A stretch of 5,359 bases of DNA from Candidatus Nanopelagicaceae bacterium (lineage in GTDB: Bacteria; Actinomycetota; Actinomycetes; Nanopelagicales; Nanopelagicaceae): NCBI GenBank assembly GCA_947440735.1, contig CANESA010000046.1:1-5359 (forward strand). The letters run 5' to 3'. Each line of letters begins with the position of its first letter. Position 1 is the stretch's first letter. Shown here piece by piece: positions 1 through 5,359 of the stretch. The position numbers and the translations under genes are program-made. Below the pieces are notes generated by a model. The model searched no databases, was not told where the DNA came from, and saw only the letters and a program-made list of their open reading frames with translations.

Positions 1-1
1 T

Positions 2-241
2 CGCATCATCCTGAGAGATTTTAATAGAGCGTTACGCAAAGCTTCTGAAGATGCTTACTTTGCAGGAAAGAGCGCTGGAAGTAAGGCGGCACTGGCATCT
101 GCCAGAGCAGCAGCAGCCACCGCGCGCGACGAAGCAGTTGCACTTCTTGGCCCTGAGCCTGAACCGCCTATTCCACCTATGAAGCCGATGAAGGGGGCGA
201 AGGGTTTTGCTCCTTCACAAAAACCTGGAAAGAAAAATTAA
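2..241 (+). CDS. C-terminal end of an unrecognised protein (5' truncated by window edge)
   Basis: An open frame enters from the left edge and runs 79 codons to a TAA at 239-241. It has no Met codon before residue 60 of the visible part, so its start lies outside the window. The visible protein begins with a charged helical stretch (RIILRDFNRALRKASEDAYF), continues into an Ala-rich helix ending in ARDEAVALLG, then a Pro/Glu-rich linker (PEPEPPIPP) and a basic Lys/Gly tail ending GKKN. This order of helix, proline linker and disordered basic tail is typical of a real protein C-terminus rather than a chance frame, and no minus-strand gene competes for the space. I do not recognise the family and assign no function. 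The gene converges on the membrane-protein gene to its right, with only 3 nt between the two stop codons. Confidence 0.7.
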   Translation, partial: RIILRDFNRALRKASEDAYFAGKSAGSKAALASARAAAATARDEAVALLGPEPEPPIPPMKPMKGAKGFAPSQKPGKKN

Positions 242-244
242 GAA

Positions 245-634
245 CTACCAGATAGATGTTGGGAGCAGATACATCACGGCTGTACCTGCCGCGGCATAGA
301 TGAGCGCCTGCGCTAATATTGAAATTGCAGTCAATCGATCCGCACGCTTTGCTGACTTATCTGCGACACGTGAGATTTGGCCAAGCTTTCCAAAATTGAA
401 TGTGCCCATAAATCCATAGGCAAGACAAAACTTTTTACGTGATTGCACCCAGCCGATACTTGCAACCATCAATGGGAAGAAGAGTGCTAATCGCGCACCT
501 CGTGGTGCATCGATTCCAAAAAGGGCGATAGAAGAAGAGATAAAGAGTAGAAACCCAGCTGCTGCAACAAGTTGGCGACTTCGAACTTCTCTAGCGCCGA
601 TATTGCAGGAGCCTGGGATGTATTCGGTACTCAT
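245..634 (-). CDS. Small multi-pass membrane protein of an uncharacterised 'CNIG...FNF' family
   Basis: This 129-aa protein has a short N-terminus carrying CNIG (residues 10-13) followed by an Arg-rich patch (R15, R18, R20). Three hydrophobic segments follow, at about 22-41, 47-63 and 103-125. Between the second and third is a conserved-looking block: Q64, R66, F69-C70, Y73-G74 and FNFG (79-82). From memory, small bacterial membrane proteins share this pattern of an N-terminal CNIG plus Arg, then a Q-x-R ... FC ... G ... FNF block, but I know of no function. The two cysteines C10 and C70 both fall near membrane boundaries. The ATG (634-632) follows directly on the TAA of the upstream 53-aa gene with no nucleotide between, so translation is probably by re-initiation. 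The third hydrophobic segment makes the topology uncertain: three helices, or two plus a membrane-associated tail. Confidence 0.82.
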   Translation of the reverse strand: MSTEYIPGSCNIGAREVRSRQLVAAAGFLLFISSSIALFGIDAPRGARLALFFPLMVASIGWVQSRKKFCLAYGFMGTFNFGKLGQISRVADKSAKRADRLTAISILAQALIYAAAGTAVMYLLPTSIW

Positions 635-796
635 TTATGCTTCTTCGAGTTCAGATTCATCCAAGTCGTCTTCATCAAGCCACGCTTCCGCTGGTTGATC
701 ATCTTGACGCTCTACCCAAGACAGAAATGATGCGACGCCTTTAAATGCCAGGGCAATGACAGCCAGCCCGGCAAGGATTCGTCGAATGATTTTCAT
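635..796 (-). CDS. 53-aa single-pass membrane protein with strongly acidic tail
   Basis: A short frame runs from ATG (796-794) to TAA (637-635). The product starts MKIIRR, a positively charged N-terminus, followed by a hydrophobic stretch at about residues 7-28 (ILAGLAVIALAFKGVASFL), interrupted by K19, and then a C-terminal tail in which 12 of the last 23 residues are Asp or Glu. This is the layout of a small membrane-anchored protein; by the positive-inside rule the N-terminus would be cytoplasmic, but the short helix could also lie along the membrane surface. An in-frame TAA lies just upstream (802-800), so the ATG is the first possible start. A purine-rich AGAGGGG sits 12 nt upstream, somewhat far for a ribosome binding site. 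The stop abuts the ATG of the 129-aa membrane protein, which argues for a real coupled pair. Family and function unknown. Confidence 0.68.
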   Translation of the reverse strand: MKIIRRILAGLAVIALAFKGVASFLSWVERQDDQPAEAWLDEDDLDESELEEA

Positions 797-820
797 GTCT
801 TAAATTTACCCCTCTTTTTC

Positions 821-840
821 AAAAAATGCCCACCACTGGG
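821..840 (-). terminator. Possible weak intrinsic terminator or attenuating hairpin
   Basis: Immediately after the TAA of the Cys/Met enzyme gene the minus strand reads CCCA-GTGG-TGGG, then CA and six T (826-821). This gives a 4-bp stem (three G-C, one A-T) with a 4-nt loop and a T tract. The stem is short for an efficient terminator, so it may only reduce read-through into the small membrane-protein pair, or be chance. Confidence 0.3.
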
Positions 841-1959
841 TTAAATGGCAGAGAGCGCCTTTTCGATATCTTTCCAAAGATCTTCCACATCTTCGCAGCC
901 AACAGATAAGCGAATGAGTGTTTCTGGAACCGATGGGCTCTCAATCGGCCAACGTCGACGACGTTCCCAGAGAGATTCCACCCCGCCAAGGCTTGTTGCG
1001 TTGGTAATGATCGAAGAGCCATCGCAGACACGATCTGCATCTGCCCCGCTACCGATTATTTCAAAGGAGAGAACTGCTCCGTAGGTAGCCATAAATTTCT
1101 TGGCGCGTTCATGTTGTGAATCGGTAGTAAGGCCTGGGTAGCGAACTCGCGAGACTTTGGGATGAGCACTTAAGCGCTGAGCTAACTCTTGAGCGCTCTT
1201 ACATGATTGGGCAAATCGGAGGGCGAATGTTCGGATTCCTCGAAGGGCTAACCATGCCTCAAAGGGGCCAGCGATCGAACCGTTAAATTTGCGAGCACTC
1301 TCGAGGGAGGCGAAGAGATCAGCGCTATTGGTAGAGAGTGAGCCCATAAGTACATCGCTATGGCCGGAAAGGAATTTAGTGACAGAGTTCATGACAACAT
1401 CGGCTCCCATTTCAAGAGGACGTTGTGTCAGCGCTGTGGCAAATGTGTTATCGACCATCACAAGAATTTTCGCAGCTTTTGCCGCTGCAATTAATTGAGG
1501 CAGCTCTGCGACATCTAGACATGGATTTGTTGGCGATTCCAGCCACAACAGATCTGCACCTGGCAGCTGAGCAAGCACTTCATCAGTATGTGAAATATCT
1601 ACGAGAGAAACTTTAAGTCGACCGCTCTTACTGAATTGGTCAAGCAGAGTCATTACTCCGCTATAGCCTTGATTCGAAGCGACAATATGCGCACCCCAAG
1701 GAAGAATTGAAAAGGCTGCGGAAATCGCTGCCATTCCTGAAGAGAAAATCAGTGAACGACCACCTTCGAGTGCGCTGATTGCAGATTCTGTTGCACTCCA
1801 TGTGTCATTGCCATAACGTCCGTAACCAATCGGGCCGCCAGCAGTAAATGTGCTGTTCAGTGAGATCGGTGTATTGAGTGGGCTATCGCCGGCACGAGGT
1901 GGACGGCCGGCAGTAACTGCTCTCGTTGAGAGCTTCTCATCGGATGCATCGTGGCTCAT
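841..1959 (-). CDS. Cys/Met-metabolism PLP enzyme, cystathionine gamma-synthase/gamma-lyase type
   Basis: This 372-aa cytosolic, PLP-dependent enzyme of the Cys/Met family acts on C-S bonds at the gamma carbon, either making cystathionine from an activated homoserine or cleaving cystathionine to cysteine. The family signature is complete: YGRYGND (46-52, Y46 and R48 contacting the phosphate of the partner subunit), SSGMAAI (73-79), Y99 as the likely ring-stacking tyrosine, ESPTNP (141-146), VDNT with D170 for the pyridine nitrogen, SVTKFLSGHSD with Schiff-base K195, LRGIRT (239-244), SLGGVESL (323-330) and RLSVG with carboxylate-binding R350. After SLGGVESL the common HP-x-x-MTH stretch is replaced by ERRRRWPIESPSVPE, a variant I associate with actinobacterial 'cystathionine gamma-lyase' genes. 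N51 is followed by Asp instead of the usual Pro. Motifs alone do not separate synthase from lyase, so no symbol is given. The ATG lies 19 nt after the oxidoreductase stop, with an AGG 8 nt upstream, so the two are probably co-transcribed. Confidence 0.92.
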   Translation of the reverse strand: MSHDASDEKLSTRAVTAGRPPRAGDSPLNTPISLNSTFTAGGPIGYGRYGNDTWSATESAISALEGGRSLIFSSGMAAISAAFSILPWGAHIVASNQGYSGVMTLLDQFSKSGRLKVSLVDISHTDEVLAQLPGADLLWLESPTNPCLDVAELPQLIAAAKAAKILVMVDNTFATALTQRPLEMGADVVMNSVTKFLSGHSDVLMGSLSTNSADLFASLESARKFNGSIAGPFEAWLALRGIRTFALRFAQSCKSAQELAQRLSAHPKVSRVRYPGLTTDSQHERAKKFMATYGAVLSFEIIGSGADADRVCDGSSIITNATSLGGVESLWERRRRWPIESPSVPETLIRLSVGCEDVEDLWKDIEKALSAI

Positions 1960-1978
1960 GGTGCAAGCCTAATGCAGA

Positions 1979-3523
1979 CTATCGGTGAGAGAGAACTGAC
2001 ATCGCAGCGTTATGACCTGCAATACCACTGACGCCTCCCCCGCGCCGAGCGCCTGCTCCGGCGATAAAGATGTGTGGATCATCGGTTTCGCAACCCCATT
2101 GCGGGATCTCTGTCGCTTCATGATCTTCGATAAATGGGAAATCAAGATCGCGATGAAAAATGTTTCCGCGAGGCAATCCAATCGCTTCTTCAAGATCAAG
2201 TGGGGATTTTGCTTCGAGTGCATATGTGCCATCTGAATTTCTTGCTAGAACACTCTCTATTGGATCTTCTAAATATTCATTAAGGCTGGCAAGAGCACTA
2301 GCTACTGCAGCATCTCGTGATTGTTCTGGGTTGGCATCAAAGAGAGATGCATCAGTATGCAGACCAAAGAGTGTGAGTGTGTGATATCCCTGACGAGCTA
2401 ATTCTGGCGAGAGGATGCTCGGATCGGTAAGTGTGTGGCAGTACATTTCAAGTGGCAGTCGATCTGGCATTTTTCCGCCGGCTGCAATCTCATACGTCAG
2501 ATTAAGGTGCGAGTAACTTTCATTAATGTGGAATGTGCCAGCAAATGCGATACGTGGATCGATACCAGATTTCAATCGTGGCAAGTGCGTAAGAAGCATA
2601 TTCATCTTGATCTGTGAACCCTGCAAAGATTGAGGTGGCGTTTTCCCGCGTAGTTTTGCCAACGTTTGTGGCGCTGCGGCAAAGAGAAGATCGGTGGCAG
2701 TGAAACTGCGTCCATCAGAAGTGGAAACTGTTACTTGATTACCAGTGCTATCAATGGCAGACACCTGTGAATTAACTTGGATCTCGACTCCGTGACCACG
2801 AGCAATTCGCTCAAGTTCAGTAACCAATGCGCCCATTCCTCCGCGAGGAACTTTCCACTGGCCTATACCGTTTCCAATCAGGTGATAGAGGAAACAGATA
2901 TTTGCTTGAATGCTCATGGAATCTATAAATGTGCCGATGAGTGCATCTGTAAGTACGACTCCGCGTACAAGATCATTAGCAAATCGTTCTTCAATGACTT
3001 CACCGATGGGACGCTCGATCATGTAATCCCAGACAGAATCCATTCCTACAGCAGTGCGCATCTGCGAGCGAGTCATTAATGGTTGGAGCATGGATGGTGC
3101 TGATCGAGCGGCGAACTCAGCAATTTCCGAGTAAAAGCTCTGCCAAGAAGCGCCTTCTGCTTCAGAGCCTGTAAGTCTGGAAAATGAATCAGCGGTCTCT
3201 TTGTTCCAAGTCGTGAAAACGGTAAGACCATCATGTTCGCCATCTTTTTCATACGGGGTGTACGAAGAGACCTCACGGCTGAGAGTTTCAAAGTTGATTC
3301 CGAGATCTTTCACAATCTGATCTGGAAGTAGCGCCACTAAATATGAATAGCGAGAAAGGTGAGCATCGAATTCAGGAAATGCTCGAACGCTGGCAGTGGC
3401 CCCACCGAGTTCAGCCGCTCCTTCAAGAAGGAGCACTTTCTTGCCTGCTTTGGCTAGGTATGAAGCGGCAACGAGTCCGTTATGTCCCCCACCTACAACG
3501 AGTGAGTCATAGTCACTAGCCAC
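1979..3523 (-). CDS. FAD-dependent oxidoreductase, PYROXD2/phytoene-desaturase-like
   Basis: The product is a 514-aa flavoprotein of the broad phytoene dehydrogenase-like superfamily. The N-terminal Rossmann fold reads DYDSLVVGGGHNG (residues 4-16, with the dinucleotide loop at G11-G16), ends its second strand at E34 (LLLE) and continues with GGATAS (40-45). The C-terminal FAD-binding motif is IFIAGAGARRGGGVSGIAGHNAA (485-507; key residues G489, G495-G497 and G500). The HNGLVAA loop, the 'SRYSYLVALLP' region and the GGGVSG-x-x-G-x-NAA ending resemble PYROXD2-type proteins more than carotenoid desaturases, and no carotenoid genes are nearby. The substrate is unknown. I chose the GTG at 3523-3521: AAGGGG lies 5 nt upstream and the Rossmann strand follows directly. 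An ATG at 3580 would add 19 residues unlike the family. The GTG overlaps the TAG of the preceding C-S lyase gene by 8 nt, which suggests translational coupling. Confidence 0.9.
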   Translation of the reverse strand: MASDYDSLVVGGGHNGLVAASYLAKAGKKVLLLEGAAELGGATASVRAFPEFDAHLSRYSYLVALLPDQIVKDLGINFETLSREVSSYTPYEKDGEHDGLTVFTTWNKETADSFSRLTGSEAEGASWQSFYSEIAEFAARSAPSMLQPLMTRSQMRTAVGMDSVWDYMIERPIGEVIEERFANDLVRGVVLTDALIGTFIDSMSIQANICFLYHLIGNGIGQWKVPRGGMGALVTELERIARGHGVEIQVNSQVSAIDSTGNQVTVSTSDGRSFTATDLLFAAAPQTLAKLRGKTPPQSLQGSQIKMNMLLTHLPRLKSGIDPRIAFAGTFHINESYSHLNLTYEIAAGGKMPDRLPLEMYCHTLTDPSILSPELARQGYHTLTLFGLHTDASLFDANPEQSRDAAVASALASLNEYLEDPIESVLARNSDGTYALEAKSPLDLEEAIGLPRGNIFHRDLDFPFIEDHEATEIPQWGCETDDPHIFIAGAGARRGGGVSGIAGHNAAMSVLSHR

Positions 3524-4688
3524 GAATTCCCCTTGCCATCTGAGTGATTGCTTGAGTAATAATTTCAGGACTTGTCGCAAAATTCATGCGAGCAAACTGT
3601 CCCCATTGCGCACCGTAAATGTGGCCAGCGTTGAGAGCAACATTGCTCTTTTCCAGAATAACCGCGGTTGGTTCATCGCCCAAGTTGAGAGCAGAGAGAT
3701 CAAACCACGCTAGATAAGAGTGCTGTGGTGGATTATAAATAACCTCTGGCAAATATTCAGCGAGTAAGGTCGAGATGAGATGACGATTATGATCGAGCTG
3801 TTCGATGACGGCATCGAGCCAAGGGACGCACTTGTCGAATGCAACGGCAGTTGCGAAGGCACCAAAGAGTGATGCGCGAAAGTGAAGTGCTGGTGGAAGT
3901 GCGTTAAGTCGTTCGTGCATCGCATCGCTGGCAGAGACAATGATCGCGCATTTGAGTCCTGCAATATTCCAGCCTTTACTGGCCGCTGTAACGACAACGC
4001 AGTGACTTTCTGCATCGTTACCTAGAGTGAGTATCGGAACAAATGGGTGTTCAGAGTATTCAAGCGGTGAATGAATCTCATCGCTAATGATCGTGACATT
4101 ATGTTTTGCTGCCAACGAAACAAACTTACTGAGCTCTTCACGCGTAAACACGCGGCCTATTGGATTATGCGGTGAACAGAGAAGGTGAACTTTGATACCA
4201 CTGCTATATGCCTCTTCGATTCCTTGCCAGTTGATGCTCCATGCAAGTGAAACATCATCTGATGGCTGATGTATAAATGGAACATCGATGCATTTCACTT
4301 TGGTCTCATTCATCCATGTGTAAAAATTCTGATAGACAGGTGAGCTGATCAAAACGCCATCACCTGGATTTGTGAAGGCGCGAAGGATTTCGACAACGCC
4401 GACCCCAACATCTGTTGCTAGGCGCACACGCAATGGATCTATCTTCCAGCTCCATCGTGTGGCAGCAAATGCTGCAAAAGAGTTGCCGAGTTCAGGAATT
4501 GGACCGAGGTAACCCATATCTGATTTTTCGACCATTGAGTGGAGAAATTCTCGAATCGGTGCTGCGACTGGAAAATCCATCTCGGCTACTGGAAGTGGAA
4601 TTACATTGGGAGCGAATGCGCGCCATTTTTCACTGTGGTGAGTAGCGAGTTCGGCAAGAGTGGGCGCGGTGACATCAATGTCGCTCAT
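3516..4688 (-). CDS. MalY/PatB-type PLP-dependent C-S lyase (putative cystathionine beta-lyase)
   Basis: The product is a 390-aa fold-type I PLP enzyme, the usual full length for the MalY/PatB group, whose members cleave cystathionine or cysteine conjugates at the beta carbon to give a thiol, pyruvate and ammonia. Group features are KW near the N-terminus (21-22), PLPVAEMDFPVAAPI (31-45), GYLGP (59-63), SSPVYQNF with PLP-stacking Y119, SPHNPIGRVFTREEL (172-186, N175 binding the cofactor), ISDEIHSPLEY (201-211, D203), TAASKGWNIAGLK with Schiff-base K238, and FARMNFATS with carboxylate-binding R367. No key residue is missing. These enzymes are often annotated simply as aminotransferases; the DEIH and SKGWNIAGLK motifs favour the C-S lyase group. 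The corynebacterial AecD C-S lyase is a plausible functional relative. The ATG lies 15 nt after the LacI-family stop with no strong ribosome binding site, and the TAG overlaps the flavoprotein start by 8 nt. Confidence 0.9.
   Translation of the reverse strand: MSDIDVTAPTLAELATHHSEKWRAFAPNVIPLPVAEMDFPVAAPIREFLHSMVEKSDMGYLGPIPELGNSFAAFAATRWSWKIDPLRVRLATDVGVGVVEILRAFTNPGDGVLISSPVYQNFYTWMNETKVKCIDVPFIHQPSDDVSLAWSINWQGIEEAYSSGIKVHLLCSPHNPIGRVFTREELSKFVSLAAKHNVTIISDEIHSPLEYSEHPFVPILTLGNDAESHCVVVTAASKGWNIAGLKCAIIVSASDAMHERLNALPPALHFRASLFGAFATAVAFDKCVPWLDAVIEQLDHNRHLISTLLAEYLPEVIYNPPQHSYLAWFDLSALNLGDEPTAVILEKSNVALNAGHIYGAQWGQFARMNFATSPEIITQAITQMARGIRG
3529..3534 (-). promoter_or_regulatory. Ribosome binding site that fixes the GTG start of the oxidoreductase
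   Basis: The minus strand reads AAGGGG, then 5 nt (AATTC), then GTG. This is the clearest Shine-Dalgarno-like site I see in the window, and it lies inside the last codons of the upstream C-S lyase gene. It supports starting the flavoprotein at 3523 rather than at the ATG 57 nt further upstream. Confidence 0.7.
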
Positions 4689-4703
4689 GCAGCGAGTATT
4701 CCA

Positions 4704-5359
4704 CTAAGAGTGCTCTGGGGCTAGACGTTTTGTCGAGTTTCGAACTACGAGTGTTGTTGGAACAATGAGAGGACTTGGTTCCTTGAGTGGTTTGCGAAGT
4801 CGTTCCATAATCGACCATGCAGCCATCTCGCCCATCAGTTGTACAGGTTGCTCGATTGTCGTTAACTCTGAAAATTCGGACATCTCATGTCCATCAAAAC
4901 CAATAATCGAAATATCATCGGGACATTTAAGACCGTGGCGGCGAATTGCCTGCATCACACCAAAAGCCATCTCATCTGACTCACAAAAAATTGCAGTCGG
5001 TCGATTAGGACGTGCCAGAAGATCATCCATGGCTCGAGCTGCAGTCTGCATAGTAAATCCACCGTGAACTTCGCGAGAAGAGTCCCACTCAAGTCCATTT
5101 TCAACTAAGACTTGAAGAAAACCTTTACGGCGATCTTGCGGGACGCTGAAATTAAATGGGTCATCGGGGTGGCCAGACATCAGCGCAATATTTCGATGTC
5201 CTTGATTGACTAAATGTTGAGTTGCAGTGCGTGCAGCTGCAACGTCATCAATTGCAACACTTGCGCAATCTTTATGATGCATACCCACCAAAGCAACTGG
5301 AATACCAAGGCTGAGCATTGACTCAAACTCTTCCTCTGTAGGGGGAAGGCTGATAACAA
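4704..5359 (-). CDS. LacI-family transcriptional regulator, effector-binding domain (5' truncated by window edge)
   Basis: The frame stays open to the right edge of the window, so the internal ATG at 5318-5316 is not the start: the preceding in-frame codons read VISLPPTEEEFES, which continues naturally into MLSLGIPVALVG and matches the usual LacI core. About 218 residues are visible, covering most of the periplasmic-binding-protein-like sensor and dimerisation domain. Landmarks are IDDVAAARTATQHLVNQGH (near 5252-5196), IALMSGHPDD, FCESDEMAFGVMQAIRRHGL, ISIIGFDGHEMSEFSELTTI (from about 4913) and the C-terminal VVRNSTKRL, all in the expected family order. The N-terminal helix-turn-helix and hinge lie outside the window, so DNA binding is inferred from the family. 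The effector is usually a sugar or nucleoside, and nothing here identifies it. The stop is 15 nt upstream of the C-S lyase ATG, so the regulator is probably co-transcribed with the sulfur-metabolism genes. Confidence 0.93.
   Translation of the reverse strand, partial: VISLPPTEEEFESMLSLGIPVALVGMHHKDCASVAIDDVAAARTATQHLVNQGHRNIALMSGHPDDPFNFSVPQDRRKGFLQVLVENGLEWDSSREVHGGFTMQTAARAMDDLLARPNRPTAIFCESDEMAFGVMQAIRRHGLKCPDDISIIGFDGHEMSEFSELTTIEQPVQLMGEMAAWSIMERLRKPLKEPSPLIVPTTLVVRNSTKRLAPEHS

Noticed and set aside
845..1616. Plus-strand open frames opposite the Cys/Met enzyme gene
   Set aside because: They are antisense to a fully conserved gene and look like by-products of its codon use.
2777..3291. 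Open frames on both strands inside the flavoprotein gene
   Set aside because: They overlap a gene with complete family motifs, and their translations show no domain-like composition or supported start.
1979..3523. Carotenoid biosynthesis (crtI-type phytoene desaturase)
   Set aside because: Only superfamily-level features match; the HNGLVAA loop and GGGVSG ending fit PYROXD2-like proteins better, and no phytoene synthase or other carotenoid gene is in the window.
3524..3580. N-terminal 19-residue extension of the flavoprotein from an upstream ATG
   Set aside because: It lies wholly within the upstream C-S lyase gene, resembles no part of the family, and a GTG with a good ribosome binding site occurs just before the Rossmann fold.
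4415..5067. Plus-strand open frames opposite the C-S lyase and LacI genes
   Set aside because: Same reason: both opposite genes carry uninterrupted family motifs and there is no independent support for plus-strand coding.
1..5359. CRISPR array, insertion sequence, tRNA or rRNA gene, or defence-system genes
   Set aside because: I saw no regularly spaced repeats, terminal inverted repeats, transposase motifs or cloverleaf-like stretch, and nearly all of the sequence is taken up by recognisable metabolic or regulatory genes.

Overview
The window looks like ordinary, gene-dense chromosome from a free-living bacterium, most likely an actinobacterium. The best clue is the gamma-family Cys/Met PLP enzyme, which has an 'ERRRRW ... 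RLSVGCED' C-terminal segment that I associate with actinobacterial members. The LacI-type regulator and the short intergenic gaps fit. GC content looks intermediate by eye and the genes are very tightly packed, which would suit a streamlined freshwater actinobacterium (acI/Nanopelagicales-like). That placement is inference and was not tested.

Layout: positions 2-241 on the + strand hold the 3' end of an unrecognised gene with an Ala-rich helical stretch and a Pro/Lys-rich tail. Everything else is on the minus strand and reads from right to left as one compact array. In order of transcription it runs: a LacI-family regulator (from beyond the right edge to 4704), a MalY/PatB-type C-S lyase (4688-3516), a PYROXD2/phytoene-desaturase-like FAD oxidoreductase (3523-1979, GTG start), a cystathionine gamma-synthase/gamma-lyase-like enzyme (1959-841), a 53-residue membrane-anchored acidic protein (796-635), and a small 'CNIG' membrane protein (634-245). 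The gaps are 15 nt, an 8-nt overlap, 19 nt, 44 nt and a direct TAA-ATG junction. The last gene converges on the + strand gene with 3 nt between them.

Function: the two PLP enzymes are both of kinds that make or break C-S bonds in cystathionine, cysteine and homocysteine, so the operon probably serves transsulfuration or sulfur amino acid turnover. The FAD oxidoreductase translated between them has no known substrate. The LacI-type gene at the head of the visible array could regulate it or could belong to a sugar locus to the right. The two small membrane proteins may be a separate coupled pair, since a weak hairpin with a T tract lies just before them.

I found no mobile element, CRISPR array, RNA gene or clear new defence or biosynthetic system. 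The most useful observations are the corrected GTG start, the short 53-aa gene and the unexplained oxidoreductase between two C-S enzymes.
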